64,000 nt of DNA from assembly GCA_020054475.1 (NCBI GenBank), contig JAHWGJ010000006.1, positions 1-64,000 on the forward strand, read 5' to 3'. The position numbers and the translations under genes are program-made. The notes beneath the pieces are model-generated. The model was not told the origin of the DNA. It saw only the letters and a program-made list of their open reading frames with translations, and did no database searches. Positions 34,067 to 43,498 of this stretch are shown here, one piece after another. The stretch is from Thermoplasmata archaeon (GTDB lineage: Archaea > Thermoplasmatota > E2 > DHVEG-1). Each line of letters starts with the position of its first letter. The stretch's first letter is position 1.

Positions 34067-35137
34067 TTATGGGCGTAATCTACCAAGTTTAATATATACA
34101 ATTTTTTTATTGCTATAATGAACAGCAAAAATAATTTCTTTATTAACTGAGTGAGCTAAACGAATAGCCCTACTAAAATTTGACCATATACTTGTATAAT
34201 TTTTTGTTATTACATGAACAAGATATTCAGCATGAGTTAAATCGGGTTTTTTTGAATAAGCACGAAAATGAGTACCAAATTTAAATCCAGTTTTTACAAT
34301 TAGTCCACGGATTTTCAAATCGTTATATACATCAAATCTTAAATCTATATCTGGTTGCTTAAGTTTAACATATTTTTTAAATGATTTAAAATCAGTATTC
34401 TTTTCATTATTAATTATCTGTATTTTTAAAAAATTCTTTTTTAATAAATATAATGCTTCAACCATAGAAATTTGTAAGCCTTTTCCAAAAGGTTTACCAT
34501 AAAATTCTTCTTCAAATAATTTTTTACTTGTTTTTTCATCTAATATTAAAACTCGATTTTCCATTAAAATCGAATCAGTTTTGACATATTTTTTTTCAAA
34601 ATTTTCACCTATTATATTATCAATAGATATTTCATAATATGTTATATCGCCTTCTTCATCTACTATTGAAATCCATAGAATTCCATTTTTTATTTTTGCT
34701 TGGTCAATAAATAATTTGATTTTATTAATATCAAGGGTGTCTTTTTCGGAAAATATTGATACAAAATATTTATTATTTTCTTCATTCAAATTGTTTTTAT
34801 TTTTGTATATTATAAAATCAAAATTCTTATTATCATTATTAATCTGAATTGAATATCCCTTTTTCCTAAGATCTCTAAATACTATATATTTTATTTCAAA
34901 ATTTGGAATTGTTAATATTGACCTTTTTAATAAATATCCAAAATCAATCTCTTTTTCTTTTTCAAATATTTTAATTTTTTCTTCTTCTAAAAGAAAAACC
35001 GCTTCTATTAAATTTAGTATTAAATTATTATTTTTAACAGTTTCTCCAAAACGACTTTTACTATATAATCTCCCAACATCCTTTGGTTTATTTACAATTA
35101 TCCTATTGTTAATTATTTCTCCAAATGCTTTTTGCAT
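34067..35137 (-). CDS. endA: tRNA-splicing endonuclease, two-repeat form
   Basis: The 356-residue protein contains two endonuclease-like repeats in tandem, as in the euryarchaeal alpha2 homodimer type. The first half is degenerate; the second contains the catalytic set: Tyr in KFGTHFRAY, His in LTHAEYLVHVI and Lys in AHSVNKEIIFA. It cuts introns at bulge-helix-bulge sites in pre-tRNA. The length suits the fused form. The only tRNA gene in this window has no intron. Confidence 0.92.
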   Translation of the reverse strand: MQKAFGEIINNRIIVNKPKDVGRLYSKSRFGETVKNNNLILNLIEAVFLLEEEKIKIFEKEKEIDFGYLLKRSILTIPNFEIKYIVFRDLRKKGYSIQINNDNKNFDFIIYKNKNNLNEENNKYFVSIFSEKDTLDINKIKLFIDQAKIKNGILWISIVDEEGDITYYEISIDNIIGENFEKKYVKTDSILMENRVLILDEKTSKKLFEEEFYGKPFGKGLQISMVEALYLLKKNFLKIQIINNEKNTDFKSFKKYVKLKQPDIDLRFDVYNDLKIRGLIVKTGFKFGTHFRAYSKKPDLTHAEYLVHVITKNYTSIWSNFSRAIRLAHSVNKEIIFAVHYSNKKIVYIKLGRLRP

Positions 35138-35330
35138 AATATTGGTAATTAGATTTATTATTTGGTTTTTTGTATTAAGAGGAGTAATTAATATAGATGT
35201 CTATTAGACTTAATTCAAATTTTTTTTATTATTTATTAATTATTTAAAAATATTAATCCCGATATTCTTAAGTATAATAATTAGATACCATTCACCGCTT
35301 GAAAGCAATTTAACTTTGGAGGCTAAAAAT

Positions 35331-37145
35331 TTGGTAAAATTACATGAAATGATATTAAGAGATGCTCATCAATCAATGCTTGCAACCAGAATGAGAACAG
35401 AGGATATGCTACCCATTGCAGATAAATTAGATCAAGTAGGATTTTTTGCACTAGAGGTATGGGGTGGAGCAACATTTGATGTATCAATTAGATATTTAAA
35501 TCAAGATCCATGGGAACGTATTAGATTATTAAAAAAAGCATTACCAAATACTCCAACACAAATGCTAGAAAGAGCAATGAATATCGTTGCTTATCGTAAT
35601 TTTCCAGATGATGCTGTTAAGAAATTTATATTTCTTTCAAAAAAAAATGGTGTGGATAACTTTAGAATTTTTGATGCGCTTAATGATCTTAGAAATATGG
35701 AAATACCTATGAAAGCTGTTAAAGAAAATGGAGGACATGTTCAAGCCTGCTTAAGTTATACAATATCACCTGTTCATACTGTTGATTATTTTGTAAATAG
35801 GTTTATAAAACTATCAAAAATGGGAGCTGATTCTCTTTGTATAAAAGATATGGCCGGGATGATAACTCCTCAAAGAGCATATGATATCGTTAATGGATGT
35901 AAAAATGCTGGTATAAAACTTGAAATTGATTTGCATTCACATTGTACAAGTGGTATGACGGGCATGGCATATCAAAGAGCTGTTGAGGCGGGAATAGATA
36001 TTTTAGATACGGCAATGTCTCCAATTTCTGGCGGGACAGCGGCTCCACCAACTGAGAGTATAGTAGCTGCATTAAAAAATACTGAATGGGATACCCATTA
36101 TGATTTAGAACTTTTAATTGAAATTAGGAAATATTTCCTTAAAATTTGGGAAAAATATAGACATTTACATAGATTTAATGCTTTAAAAGTAGATCCAAGC
36201 GTAACTTTACATCAAGTTCCAGGCGGAATGCTTTCAAATCTTATTTTTCAACTAGAAGAGCAGGGGGCTAATGATAAATATAGAGAAATCTTGGCTGAAA
36301 CTGAAAGAGTAAGAGGGGAGCTAGGATATCCTCCATTAGTCACTCCAACAAGTCAAGTAGTTGGAGTTCAATCGGTAATGAATGTTTTGCATGGTAGATA
36401 TAAAGTTATTACCAAAGAAACAAAAGAGTATTGTAGGGGTATGTATGGTAAATCACCTGCACCAATAAAACCAGAAATAATGAAAAAAGTTCTTGGACCT
36501 AAATGGAAAGAAGAGATTATTGATTGTAGACCGTCTGATTTATTAAAACCAATGTGGGATAAATGCAAATCTGAATTAAAAGAACAAGAAGATATTGAAA
36601 TTACTGATGAAAATGTTATGACATATCTCTTATACCCTCAAGTTGGACTTAAATTCTTAAATAAGAAAGCGAAATCAGAGTTCAAATCTGATGAACTACC
36701 TCTTTCAATTAACCATCCATTAACTAGAGGAATGGTCAAACAATCTTTCCCTGAATATAAACAAATTTGGCTTGAAGATAAACCCCCTGAACAAAGATCG
36801 GGTCCAGCTGAAATACCTACTGAATTTGAGGTTGAAGTTGATGGAGAACCCTTTGAGGTAAAAGTAAAACCGACTGGCGGCTTTTTAGTAGCTGGAAAAA
36901 ATGAAAATTCAAATGAAAAAACTAAGAATATTGAGGGTGGAATTAAATCTAATATGCAAGGTACAATATTAAAAATAAAAACCAAATTAGGAGAAAAGAT
37001 TTCTCAAGGGGATGTTATTGCCACAATTGAAGCAATGAAAATGGAACAAGAGATAAAGGCAGATAAAGCAGGTACAATCAAAGAAATTTTTGTGAAAGAG
37101 GGAGATTCGGTTTCAACCGGAGATATTCTAATGCAAGTTTTATAA
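35331..37145 (+). CDS. pycB: Pyruvate carboxylase subunit B
   Basis: The roughly 604-residue protein has a carboxyltransferase TIM barrel (LHEMILRDAHQSMLATRM; metal site in DLHSHCTSGM) and a C-terminal biotinyl domain with Lys570 in EAMKMEQEI. With PycA it carboxylates pyruvate to oxaloacetate. The TTG at 35331 is chosen as start because GGAGG at 35318-35322 lies 8 nt before it; an upstream in-frame TTG overlaps that ribosome binding site. pycA follows within the operon. Confidence 0.95.
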   Translation: MVKLHEMILRDAHQSMLATRMRTEDMLPIADKLDQVGFFALEVWGGATFDVSIRYLNQDPWERIRLLKKALPNTPTQMLERAMNIVAYRNFPDDAVKKFIFLSKKNGVDNFRIFDALNDLRNMEIPMKAVKENGGHVQACLSYTISPVHTVDYFVNRFIKLSKMGADSLCIKDMAGMITPQRAYDIVNGCKNAGIKLEIDLHSHCTSGMTGMAYQRAVEAGIDILDTAMSPISGGTAAPPTESIVAALKNTEWDTHYDLELLIEIRKYFLKIWEKYRHLHRFNALKVDPSVTLHQVPGGMLSNLIFQLEEQGANDKYREILAETERVRGELGYPPLVTPTSQVVGVQSVMNVLHGRYKVITKETKEYCRGMYGKSPAPIKPEIMKKVLGPKWKEEIIDCRPSDLLKPMWDKCKSELKEQEDIEITDENVMTYLLYPQVGLKFLNKKAKSEFKSDELPLSINHPLTRGMVKQSFPEYKQIWLEDKPPEQRSGPAEIPTEFEVEVDGEPFEVKVKPTGGFLVAGKNENSNEKTKNIEGGIKSNMQGTILKIKTKLGEKISQGDVIATIEAMKMEQEIKADKAGTIKEIFVKEGDSVSTGDILMQVL

Positions 37146-37165
37146 TAATTTAAATGGTGAAAAAA

Positions 37166-38611
37166 ATGCTTAACAAAGTTCTTATAGCCAATCGTGGAGA
37201 AATTGCAGTTAGAATTATGAGGGCATGCAAAGAATTAGGAATTTCTACAATTGCAGTTTTTTCTGATGCAGATAAAAATGCTTTATTTGTTAAATACTCT
37301 GATGAAAAATATAATATTGGACCAGGACCCGCGAGTCAGAGTTATTTAAATAAGGATAAGATAATTGATGTTGCATTAAAAACCAAAGCGGAAGGCATTC
37401 ACCCTGGTTATGGTTTTATGGCAGAAAATTCGGAATTTGCAGAAATGTGTCATAAAAATGGAATTGAATTTATTGGCCCACCTGTAAATTCAATGAAATT
37501 AATGGGCTCGAAAATCGATTCAAAAAAATCTATGATTAATGCGGGTATACATGTAGTACCTGGAATAACAGAGTCAATTGCTGATCATGAAAAAGCAAAA
37601 GATATTGCAAACGAGATCGGTTATCCAATAATGTTAAAAGCCTCAGCAGGTGGGGGCGGCATTGGAATTCAAATGGTTGAAAATGATAGTAAAATGGAAA
37701 AAACATTAGATTCTATCCGTCAATTAGCTAAAAATTCATTTGGAGATGATTCTGTTTTCATTGAGAAGTTTATAAAAGATCCTCGCCACATTGAATATCA
37801 AATAATAGGGGATAAAAAAAACCATATTATCCATTGTTATGAGAGAGAATGTAGCGTTCAAAGAAGGAATCAGAAATTAATTGAAGAAACACCATCATGT
37901 GCTTTATCTCAAGAACTTAGAGAAGAAATGGGTGGACAAGCAGTTAAAGTAGCTAAAACAGCTAAATATTATAATGCTGGAACCTGTGAATTTATGTTTA
38001 AAGATGGAAAATATTATTTTTTAGAAATGAACACTAGACTTCAAGTTGAACATCCAATTACAGAAGTTACTACAGGAATAGATCTCGCAAGGGAACAATT
38101 AAGAATCGCATCTGGACTTGATCTTGAATATGATCAGAAAGACATAATCCCTAGAGGACATGCAATTGAATGTCGGATAAACGCTGAAGATCCATTAAAC
38201 AATTTTTCTCCATCGCCAAGTAAAATTATTAGATATGCTGAACCAAGTGGTCCAGGTGTTAGAGTAGATTCAGGAGTATATCAAGGTTTTACAATTCCTC
38301 CATTTTATGATTCTATGTTGGCTAAGCTTATAATCCTAGCAGAAGATAGAAAAAGTTGTATTGCAAGAACAAAAAGAGCTTTATGGGAATTTCAAATCGG
38401 AGGAGTAAGGAATAATATACCTTTTCATGAGATAGTTATGAATAATGAAAAATGGATTAAGGGGGAATATGATACAAGTTTTATATCAAGGTATAAAATA
38501 CTTGATCAAGTAATAGATTATGTCAAAGAAAGAAAAACTCAATCATCAACAATAAAAACAGCAGCAGCAATGGCAGCAGTTCAAACAGTTATAGTAGCTT
38601 CAAAAAAATAA
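37166..38611 (+). CDS. pycA: Pyruvate carboxylase subunit A (biotin carboxylase)
   Basis: The roughly 481-residue protein is a biotin carboxylase: VLIANRGEIAVRIMRACKEL at the N-terminus, ATP-grasp loop KASAGGGGIGI, and EMNTRLQVEHPITEVTTGID. It carboxylates the biotin of PycB using ATP and bicarbonate. An ATG at 37154 is in frame, but GGTGA at 37156-37160 fits as the ribosome binding site for ATG 37166. It ends in an Ala-rich tail. Together with PycB it supplies oxaloacetate, an anaplerotic role. Confidence 0.95.
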   Translation: MLNKVLIANRGEIAVRIMRACKELGISTIAVFSDADKNALFVKYSDEKYNIGPGPASQSYLNKDKIIDVALKTKAEGIHPGYGFMAENSEFAEMCHKNGIEFIGPPVNSMKLMGSKIDSKKSMINAGIHVVPGITESIADHEKAKDIANEIGYPIMLKASAGGGGIGIQMVENDSKMEKTLDSIRQLAKNSFGDDSVFIEKFIKDPRHIEYQIIGDKKNHIIHCYERECSVQRRNQKLIEETPSCALSQELREEMGGQAVKVAKTAKYYNAGTCEFMFKDGKYYFLEMNTRLQVEHPITEVTTGIDLAREQLRIASGLDLEYDQKDIIPRGHAIECRINAEDPLNNFSPSPSKIIRYAEPSGPGVRVDSGVYQGFTIPPFYDSMLAKLIILAEDRKSCIARTKRALWEFQIGGVRNNIPFHEIVMNNEKWIKGEYDTSFISRYKILDQVIDYVKERKTQSSTIKTAAAMAAVQTVIVASKK

Positions 38612-38637
38612 ATAAGATTATACTTTTAATTTATAAT

Positions 38638-38915
38638 TTAACTTCTAATTAAATCTAAGGAAGATAATTCAATTGAAATTTTTTCAACATCAATAGATAT
38701 ATAATCAGTTTTTCTTGCACCAGTACATACAATTTTCCAAGAGCCAAATAACAACATAGATACTTTAAGTTCTTCAATGCGATATACAAAAACTGGAAAT
38801 TACTCGGGTTAATATTCATATTTTCTAAACCAAGATCCATTGCAGCTTCATTTAAATATAGTTCAGTTTATAAATCAGAAATTGCCACAATATTTTGAAA
38901 AACTATTTTCCACTC
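38638..38915 (-). pseudogene. Decayed TATA-binding protein, C-terminal half
   Basis: Reverse reading gives QNIVAISDL, a TAA stop, then TELYLNEAAMDLGLENMNI, a frameshift near 38796, and YRIEELKVSMLLFGSWKIVC followed by TGARKTDYISIDVEKISIEL. These are clear remnants of the second TBP repeat. There is at least one nonsense codon and one frameshift. It sits directly behind the intact TBP gene, whose sequence is different, so it is a lost paralogue and not a duplication of the adjacent gene. Confidence 0.85.
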
Positions 38916-38922
38916 TTCATTT

Positions 38923-39468
38923 TTATAAAATTCCAATATTGACAAGACTTTCTTTGAGAATTTTTAATGCTTTTTTAATATATTCCAATTCATTAGCACC
39001 TGTAAAAACAATTTTTCCTGATTTAAATATGATGACATTTATCTTAAAATTAGGCATATTCAATGTTAAGCCTGGAAATTCATTTTCATTATAAGCTATA
39101 TTTTCAAATTCAATGTTACCTTTAATATAATCTAAATCAAGGTTTTTTTCTAAATCTGAAGATGCAACGATATTTTCAATATCAATATGTATATCATCAA
39201 AAAGCGTTATTTCATATTTTTCAATATCATTTATAATTCTATTTATTATAATTTCAATATCATCAATTTTTTTAATACCGGTACATATGATTTTTCCATT
39301 AGTAAATAAAAAAACAGCACATTTAGGATTATCAAAATCTAAAATAAGTCCAGAAAATTCATCAAGATTATATTTTGAATTAATAAATTGTTTTGATAAA
39401 TATTTTACATCAAATTTTTCCGTTAAATTTGCCGAAAATACAATATTTTCAATTTTTAATTCTTCCAT
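38923..39468 (-). CDS. tbp: TATA-binding protein
   Basis: The 181-residue protein has the two symmetrical TBP repeats: IENIVFSANL with NGKIICTGIKK in the first and IENIVASSDL with SGKIVFTGANE in the second. The Phe residues that wedge into TATA DNA are retained (AVFLFTNGK; VIIFKSGK). It recruits TFB and RNA polymerase. It is divergent from usual archaeal TBPs at the repeat centres (EFSGLILDF instead of the usual QFPGLVYR type). A GGAGGG motif lies 15 nt upstream of the ATG, a long spacing. Confidence 0.92.
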   Translation of the reverse strand: MEELKIENIVFSANLTEKFDVKYLSKQFINSKYNLDEFSGLILDFDNPKCAVFLFTNGKIICTGIKKIDDIEIIINRIINDIEKYEITLFDDIHIDIENIVASSDLEKNLDLDYIKGNIEFENIAYNENEFPGLTLNMPNFKINVIIFKSGKIVFTGANELEYIKKALKILKESLVNIGIL

Positions 39469-39566
39469 AATTCGATTTACCGTCCCTCCTTAAAGCATGT
39501 AATGATTTTTTATAAACATTTCGTTAAAAGATGAGCACACAAATTTAAAATAATTTATAAAAAAAT

Positions 39567-40265
39567 CTACCAAACTCTATCGATATTTAAATCATTTTTT
39601 GGATTTTTTCTTTTTTCTTTTTTTTGACTGGTACTAATTTCATCCAATATGCCGCGGAATTCATCAGTTCTATATTCAATTCTTCTCTCGCAACTTGCTA
39701 CAGCTAATTCACCTCTAGTTTTTTCAATTATCCCTCTAACCATATCTTGTTTTCTTTTTATTGGTATTAGTGCAGATGGATAATCAAATCTGATTATTGA
39801 GTCATATATTTCTCCCATTAGTTTTAGGTAACGATTGGCTTTTTCAGGTTTTCCATCTAGGATGGAGTCTAAGGATTTTCTTCTTAACTCTCCAACAACG
39901 TCACATAAACCCTGTAAATATGAACTATATGTAACTTGTAGTTTGTCAGGATCAGGCAACTCCTTCTCTTGCATTATATTAAAAAGACAACTCGCTTCAA
40001 CAAATTCTTGAGCAGCATTTTCGACAAATCCTGCATGAGATAGTTCACCATGATTTTTTGTAAAATCATATAATTCCAATAATTTCGATGAAGCATCTTT
40101 TATCAAATCTTTTGATTTTTTCATTGAATTTTGATGTATTAATTGAATAGCTTTTCTACAGCTAATAATTATTTCCCTCGAAAATCGAAGAGAGTTTTCT
40201 CTTACTCTGTCTTTGTCATCAATATTTTTTTCAATTTTATTTATTATTTTTTCTAAATTTTTCAT
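39567..40265 (-). CDS. Translin family protein
   Basis: The 232-residue all-helical protein resembles translin/TRAX: a segment NSLRFSREIIISCRKAI at about residues 24-40, EFVEASCLFNIMQEKEL in the middle, and GLCDVVGELRRKSLDSI and EIYDSIIRFDYPSALIPI later. Archaeal translins form octamers that bind and may degrade small RNAs. The Glu/Asp-rich FVEAS motif is the region where TRAX carries catalytic acids. A Lys-rich tail is lineage-specific. Confidence 0.85.
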   Translation of the reverse strand: MKNLEKIINKIEKNIDDKDRVRENSLRFSREIIISCRKAIQLIHQNSMKKSKDLIKDASSKLLELYDFTKNHGELSHAGFVENAAQEFVEASCLFNIMQEKELPDPDKLQVTYSSYLQGLCDVVGELRRKSLDSILDGKPEKANRYLKLMGEIYDSIIRFDYPSALIPIKRKQDMVRGIIEKTRGELAVASCERRIEYRTDEFRGILDEISTSQKKEKRKNPKNDLNIDRVW

Positions 40266-40319
40266 TTTAGAATCCTATCCAAATAAATTCAATATGATTT
40301 AATTTTTTTCTTTAAATAA

Positions 40320-41273
40320 TCACATAAATTTTTTATTAACCCAAAAATCAGGTTTTTCTCCGTTTAATACTTTAATAATTTGTTCTGAGCAGACAGTACC
40401 CGCTCTTATCTGTCCTTCTTTTGTATTAGCACCTATGTGTGGAGATAAAATAACATTCTCTAGTTTTAATAAAGGATTATCAGTTGGAGGTTCATTTTCA
40501 AAAACATCTATACCCGCACCAGATATCTTCTCGTTTTTTAATACGTTAAATAATGCTTTTTCATCAACAGTACCTCCTCTTGAACAATTAATGAGAAAAG
40601 CAGTTTTTTTCATTTTTGAAAGCATTTCCTGATTTACAATATGGTGAGTAGATTTTAAATGAGGAAGATGTAATGATATATAATCAGATTTTGACATAAG
40701 ATCTTCTAATTTTTCAATTTTTATAATTCCATCCTTATGCATATCATCTTTGGATATAAATGGATCATATCCTATTACTGACATGTTAAATGACTTTGCA
40801 TATTTTGCTGTAATTTTACCAATATTTCCACATCCAATAAGACCAAGAGTTTTTCCAAATATTTCAGTTCCCATCAATTTTTTCTTAATCCATTTATCTT
40901 TTTTCATCGATCGGTCTGCTTTTGAAATATTTCTGGATAGACTTAACATAAATGTAATAGCAAGTTCTGCTACACTTTGAGTTGCACCAGTAGGTGCGTT
41001 AACTACTTTTATATTATGCTCTGCACAGGATTGAATATCAATATTATCTACTCCAATTCCTGCTCTACCAATAACCTTTAAATTTCCTTCAGATCCAGCT
41101 TTTATTACATCTTCAAATACCTTAGTCCTACCTCTAATCATTAAAGCATCATATTTATGAATCTCTTTAATCAGGTCTGATTTATCAAATTCTTCAAATG
41201 TTACATCATGATCAGCTTTTTTTAATAACTCTATTGCTTCTAATGCCATTTTATCTGTAATAAGTATTTTCAT
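40320..41273 (-). CDS. D-3-phosphoglycerate dehydrogenase-like protein
   Basis: The 317-residue protein has NAD motif LGLIGCGNIGKITAKYAKSF, catalytic Arg in NCSRGGTVDE, Glu in ENEPPTD and His in LSPHIGANTKEGQIRAG; the His motif favours SerA-type enzymes. It lacks the C-terminal ACT domain of long SerA forms. ATG 41273 follows GAGGGA and is preferred to an in-frame ATG at 41291. It lies 43 nt downstream of enolase on the same strand; both use 3-carbon phosphoacids, consistent with serine synthesis. Confidence 0.85.
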   Translation of the reverse strand: MKILITDKMALEAIELLKKADHDVTFEEFDKSDLIKEIHKYDALMIRGRTKVFEDVIKAGSEGNLKVIGRAGIGVDNIDIQSCAEHNIKVVNAPTGATQSVAELAITFMLSLSRNISKADRSMKKDKWIKKKLMGTEIFGKTLGLIGCGNIGKITAKYAKSFNMSVIGYDPFISKDDMHKDGIIKIEKLEDLMSKSDYISLHLPHLKSTHHIVNQEMLSKMKKTAFLINCSRGGTVDEKALFNVLKNEKISGAGIDVFENEPPTDNPLLKLENVILSPHIGANTKEGQIRAGTVCSEQIIKVLNGEKPDFWVNKKFM

Positions 41274-41315
41274 ATTCGATCCCTCTTTCATTATAAAATA
41301 AAAATAAATTATTTT

Positions 41316-42584
41316 TTAGAGAATAATCCTAAAATCAATTCCAGGATATTCAGCTTCTTTACCTAATTCCTCCTCAATTCTAAGCAATTGATTATATTTG
41401 GAAGTTCTATCACTTCTTGAAGGAGCACCTGTTTTTATTTGACCAGCACTTGTTCCAACAACTAAATCTGCAATAAAAGTATCTTCAGTTTCCCCGCTTC
41501 TATGACTTATAATTGAAGTCCATCCTACATCATTTGCCATTTTAATGGCATTTAATGTTTCTGTAACAGTCCCTATCTGATTTAGTTTAATTAGAACGGA
41601 GTTAGCAGCATTTAATTCAATACCTTTCTTAATTCTTTTTGTATTTGTTACGAATAAATCATCACCGACAATTTGGACTTTGGATCCTATTTTTTTTGTT
41701 ATTTCAACCCATGAATCCCAATCATCTTCTGCAAGTCCATCCTCTATACTTACTATTGGATATTTATTACATAAATCTATGTATAGATCAACCATTTCTC
41801 CACCGGAATATGATTTATTTCCAATTTTATAAGTTTCATTATAAAAGAACTCGCTAGAAGCAGGATCTATCGCAATTTTTATCATTTCATTATACCCTGC
41901 GTTTTCAATAGCCTGTAATATAAAATCAAATCTTTCATAAATATTAGACAATCCTGATGGTGCAAACCCACCTTCATCACCAATTAATGTTCCAGATGAT
42001 CCAAATTTATTATACAATATTTTGGAGAGATGATGATATATTTCTGAAACATGGCGGATGCCCTCTGAAAAAGATTTTGCACTTGTTGGCATTATCATAT
42101 GTTCTTGAAATGAATTTTTCTGACCCGCATGTTTTCCTCCATTAATTATATTACACATTGGAACTGGCATTTTATGAGAAATAATACCAAACATTTCTGA
42201 TATGTATGAATATAATGGAAGATTTTTATCAAATGCTCCTGCTTTAGTAACAGCCATTGAAACCGGAAGAATTGAGTTAGCACCAAGTTTCCCCTTATTA
42301 TCAGTTCCATCTAGCTCAATCATTAATGAATCAATAGTGTTTTGATGTCTGCAATTTAATCCAATTATTTTTGGAGCAATAATGTCATTTATGTTTTTTA
42401 CAACCTTTAAAGTTCCTTTACCAAAATATCTAGATTTATCATTATCTCTGAGCTCTATAGCCTCGTGCTTTCCTGCACTTGCGCCGCTAGGAGTCATAGA
42501 TCTAAAAACACCTTTCGATGTTTTTATATCAACTTCAACGGTAGGATCACCTCTTGAGTCTAATATTTCTCTAGCTTTTATCAT
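41316..42584 (-). CDS. eno: Enolase
   Basis: The 422-residue protein has the enolase start [17 protein letters not shown], metal ligands in [22 protein letters not shown] and [11 protein letters not shown], catalytic Lys in [14 protein letters not shown], and the signature [16 protein letters not shown]. It interconverts 2-phosphoglycerate and PEP in glycolysis/gluconeogenesis. It is likely co-transcribed with the downstream dehydrogenase. Confidence 0.98.
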   Translation of the reverse strand: MIKAREILDSRGDPTVEVDIKTSKGVFRSMTPSGASAGKHEAIELRDNDKSRYFGKGTLKVVKNINDIIAPKIIGLNCRHQNTIDSLMIELDGTDNKGKLGANSILPVSMAVTKAGAFDKNLPLYSYISEMFGIISHKMPVPMCNIINGGKHAGQKNSFQEHMIMPTSAKSFSEGIRHVSEIYHHLSKILYNKFGSSGTLIGDEGGFAPSGLSNIYERFDFILQAIENAGYNEMIKIAIDPASSEFFYNETYKIGNKSYSGGEMVDLYIDLCNKYPIVSIEDGLAEDDWDSWVEITKKIGSKVQIVGDDLFVTNTKRIKKGIELNAANSVLIKLNQIGTVTETLNAIKMANDVGWTSIISHRSGETEDTFIADLVVGTSAGQIKTGAPSRSDRTSKYNQLLRIEEELGKEAEYPGIDFRIIL

Positions 42585-42736
42585 TAAAATTTCAGATATT
42601 TATATTACCCCCAATTTTTAGACATTATGTTTTTTTATGTAATAAAATTATTGATTCTAATATCGATTTTTTTTTGTTTTAGTTTTAGAAAGACTTAATA
42701 ATACCAATTAGTTTGTAATAATGGAGGCAGGAAAGA

Positions 42737-43498
42737 ATGTATGAATACATAATATTGGTTATAGTCATATTTCTAATTTTATTGCTTTCATCCGCAATAA
42801 AGATTATGGCAGAGTATCAAAGAATTGTTATATTTAGACTAGGTAGATTACAGGGCATAAAGGGCCCGGGTCTTGTTTTTATAATTCCAATTATAGATAA
42901 TATAATCAAACTTGATTTAAGAACTCGTGTAATTGATGTACCCAAACAGAGGGTGATAACAGAAGATAATGTAACAGTTGATGTTGATGCAGTTGTCTAT
43001 TACAGAATTGTAGACCCACAAAAAGCAGTTGTTGAGGTTCAAAGATATGATGTTGCAACAAGTTTGATTGCACAAACAACACTAAGAGATGTTCTTGGTC
43101 AGCAGAATTTAGATGAATTATTATCAAAGAGGGATGAACTAAATAAAAGCCTTCAAACAATTATTGATCAAGCTACTGATCCATGGGGTGTTAAAGTATC
43201 TGCAGTTACTATAAGAGATGTTTCATTACCAGAAGAAATGATGAGGGCTATTGCAAAACAAGCTGAAGCTGAAAGAGAAAAAAGATCAAGGATTATTATT
43301 GCAGAAGGAGAATTTCAAGCGTCTGCGAGAATGACAGATGCCGCAAAATTATATGAAAAAACTCCAATGGCAATGAGACTTAGAGAACTTCAAACACTTA
43401 CTGATATATCAAAAGAAGGGAACCTAATAATTGTTCCTGGAGGAGAGTTAGGACAGGTTGCTGGTATTGCAAAAGCAGTTAATCAAAAAGTAAAATGA
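42737..43498 (+). CDS. SPFH/stomatin-like membrane protein
   Basis: The 253-residue protein has one N-terminal membrane segment (YIILVIVIFLILLLS) followed by an SPFH/band-7 domain: EYQRIVIFRLGRLQGIKGPG, VPKQRVITEDNVTVDVDA, and a coiled coil. It assembles scaffold rings in the membrane and associates with the NfeD protease encoded by the next gene, whose start overlaps by ATGA. The pair is widely conserved. Confidence 0.95.
   Translation: MYEYIILVIVIFLILLLSSAIKIMAEYQRIVIFRLGRLQGIKGPGLVFIIPIIDNIIKLDLRTRVIDVPKQRVITEDNVTVDVDAVVYYRIVDPQKAVVEVQRYDVATSLIAQTTLRDVLGQQNLDELLSKRDELNKSLQTIIDQATDPWGVKVSAVTIRDVSLPEEMMRAIAKQAEAEREKRSRIIIAEGEFQASARMTDAAKLYEKTPMAMRLRELQTLTDISKEGNLIIVPGGELGQVAGIAKAVNQKVK

Noticed and set aside
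38655-38840. 61-codon ORF downstream of tbp
   Set aside because: It is one frame of the TBP pseudogene; the correct reading needs a frameshift.
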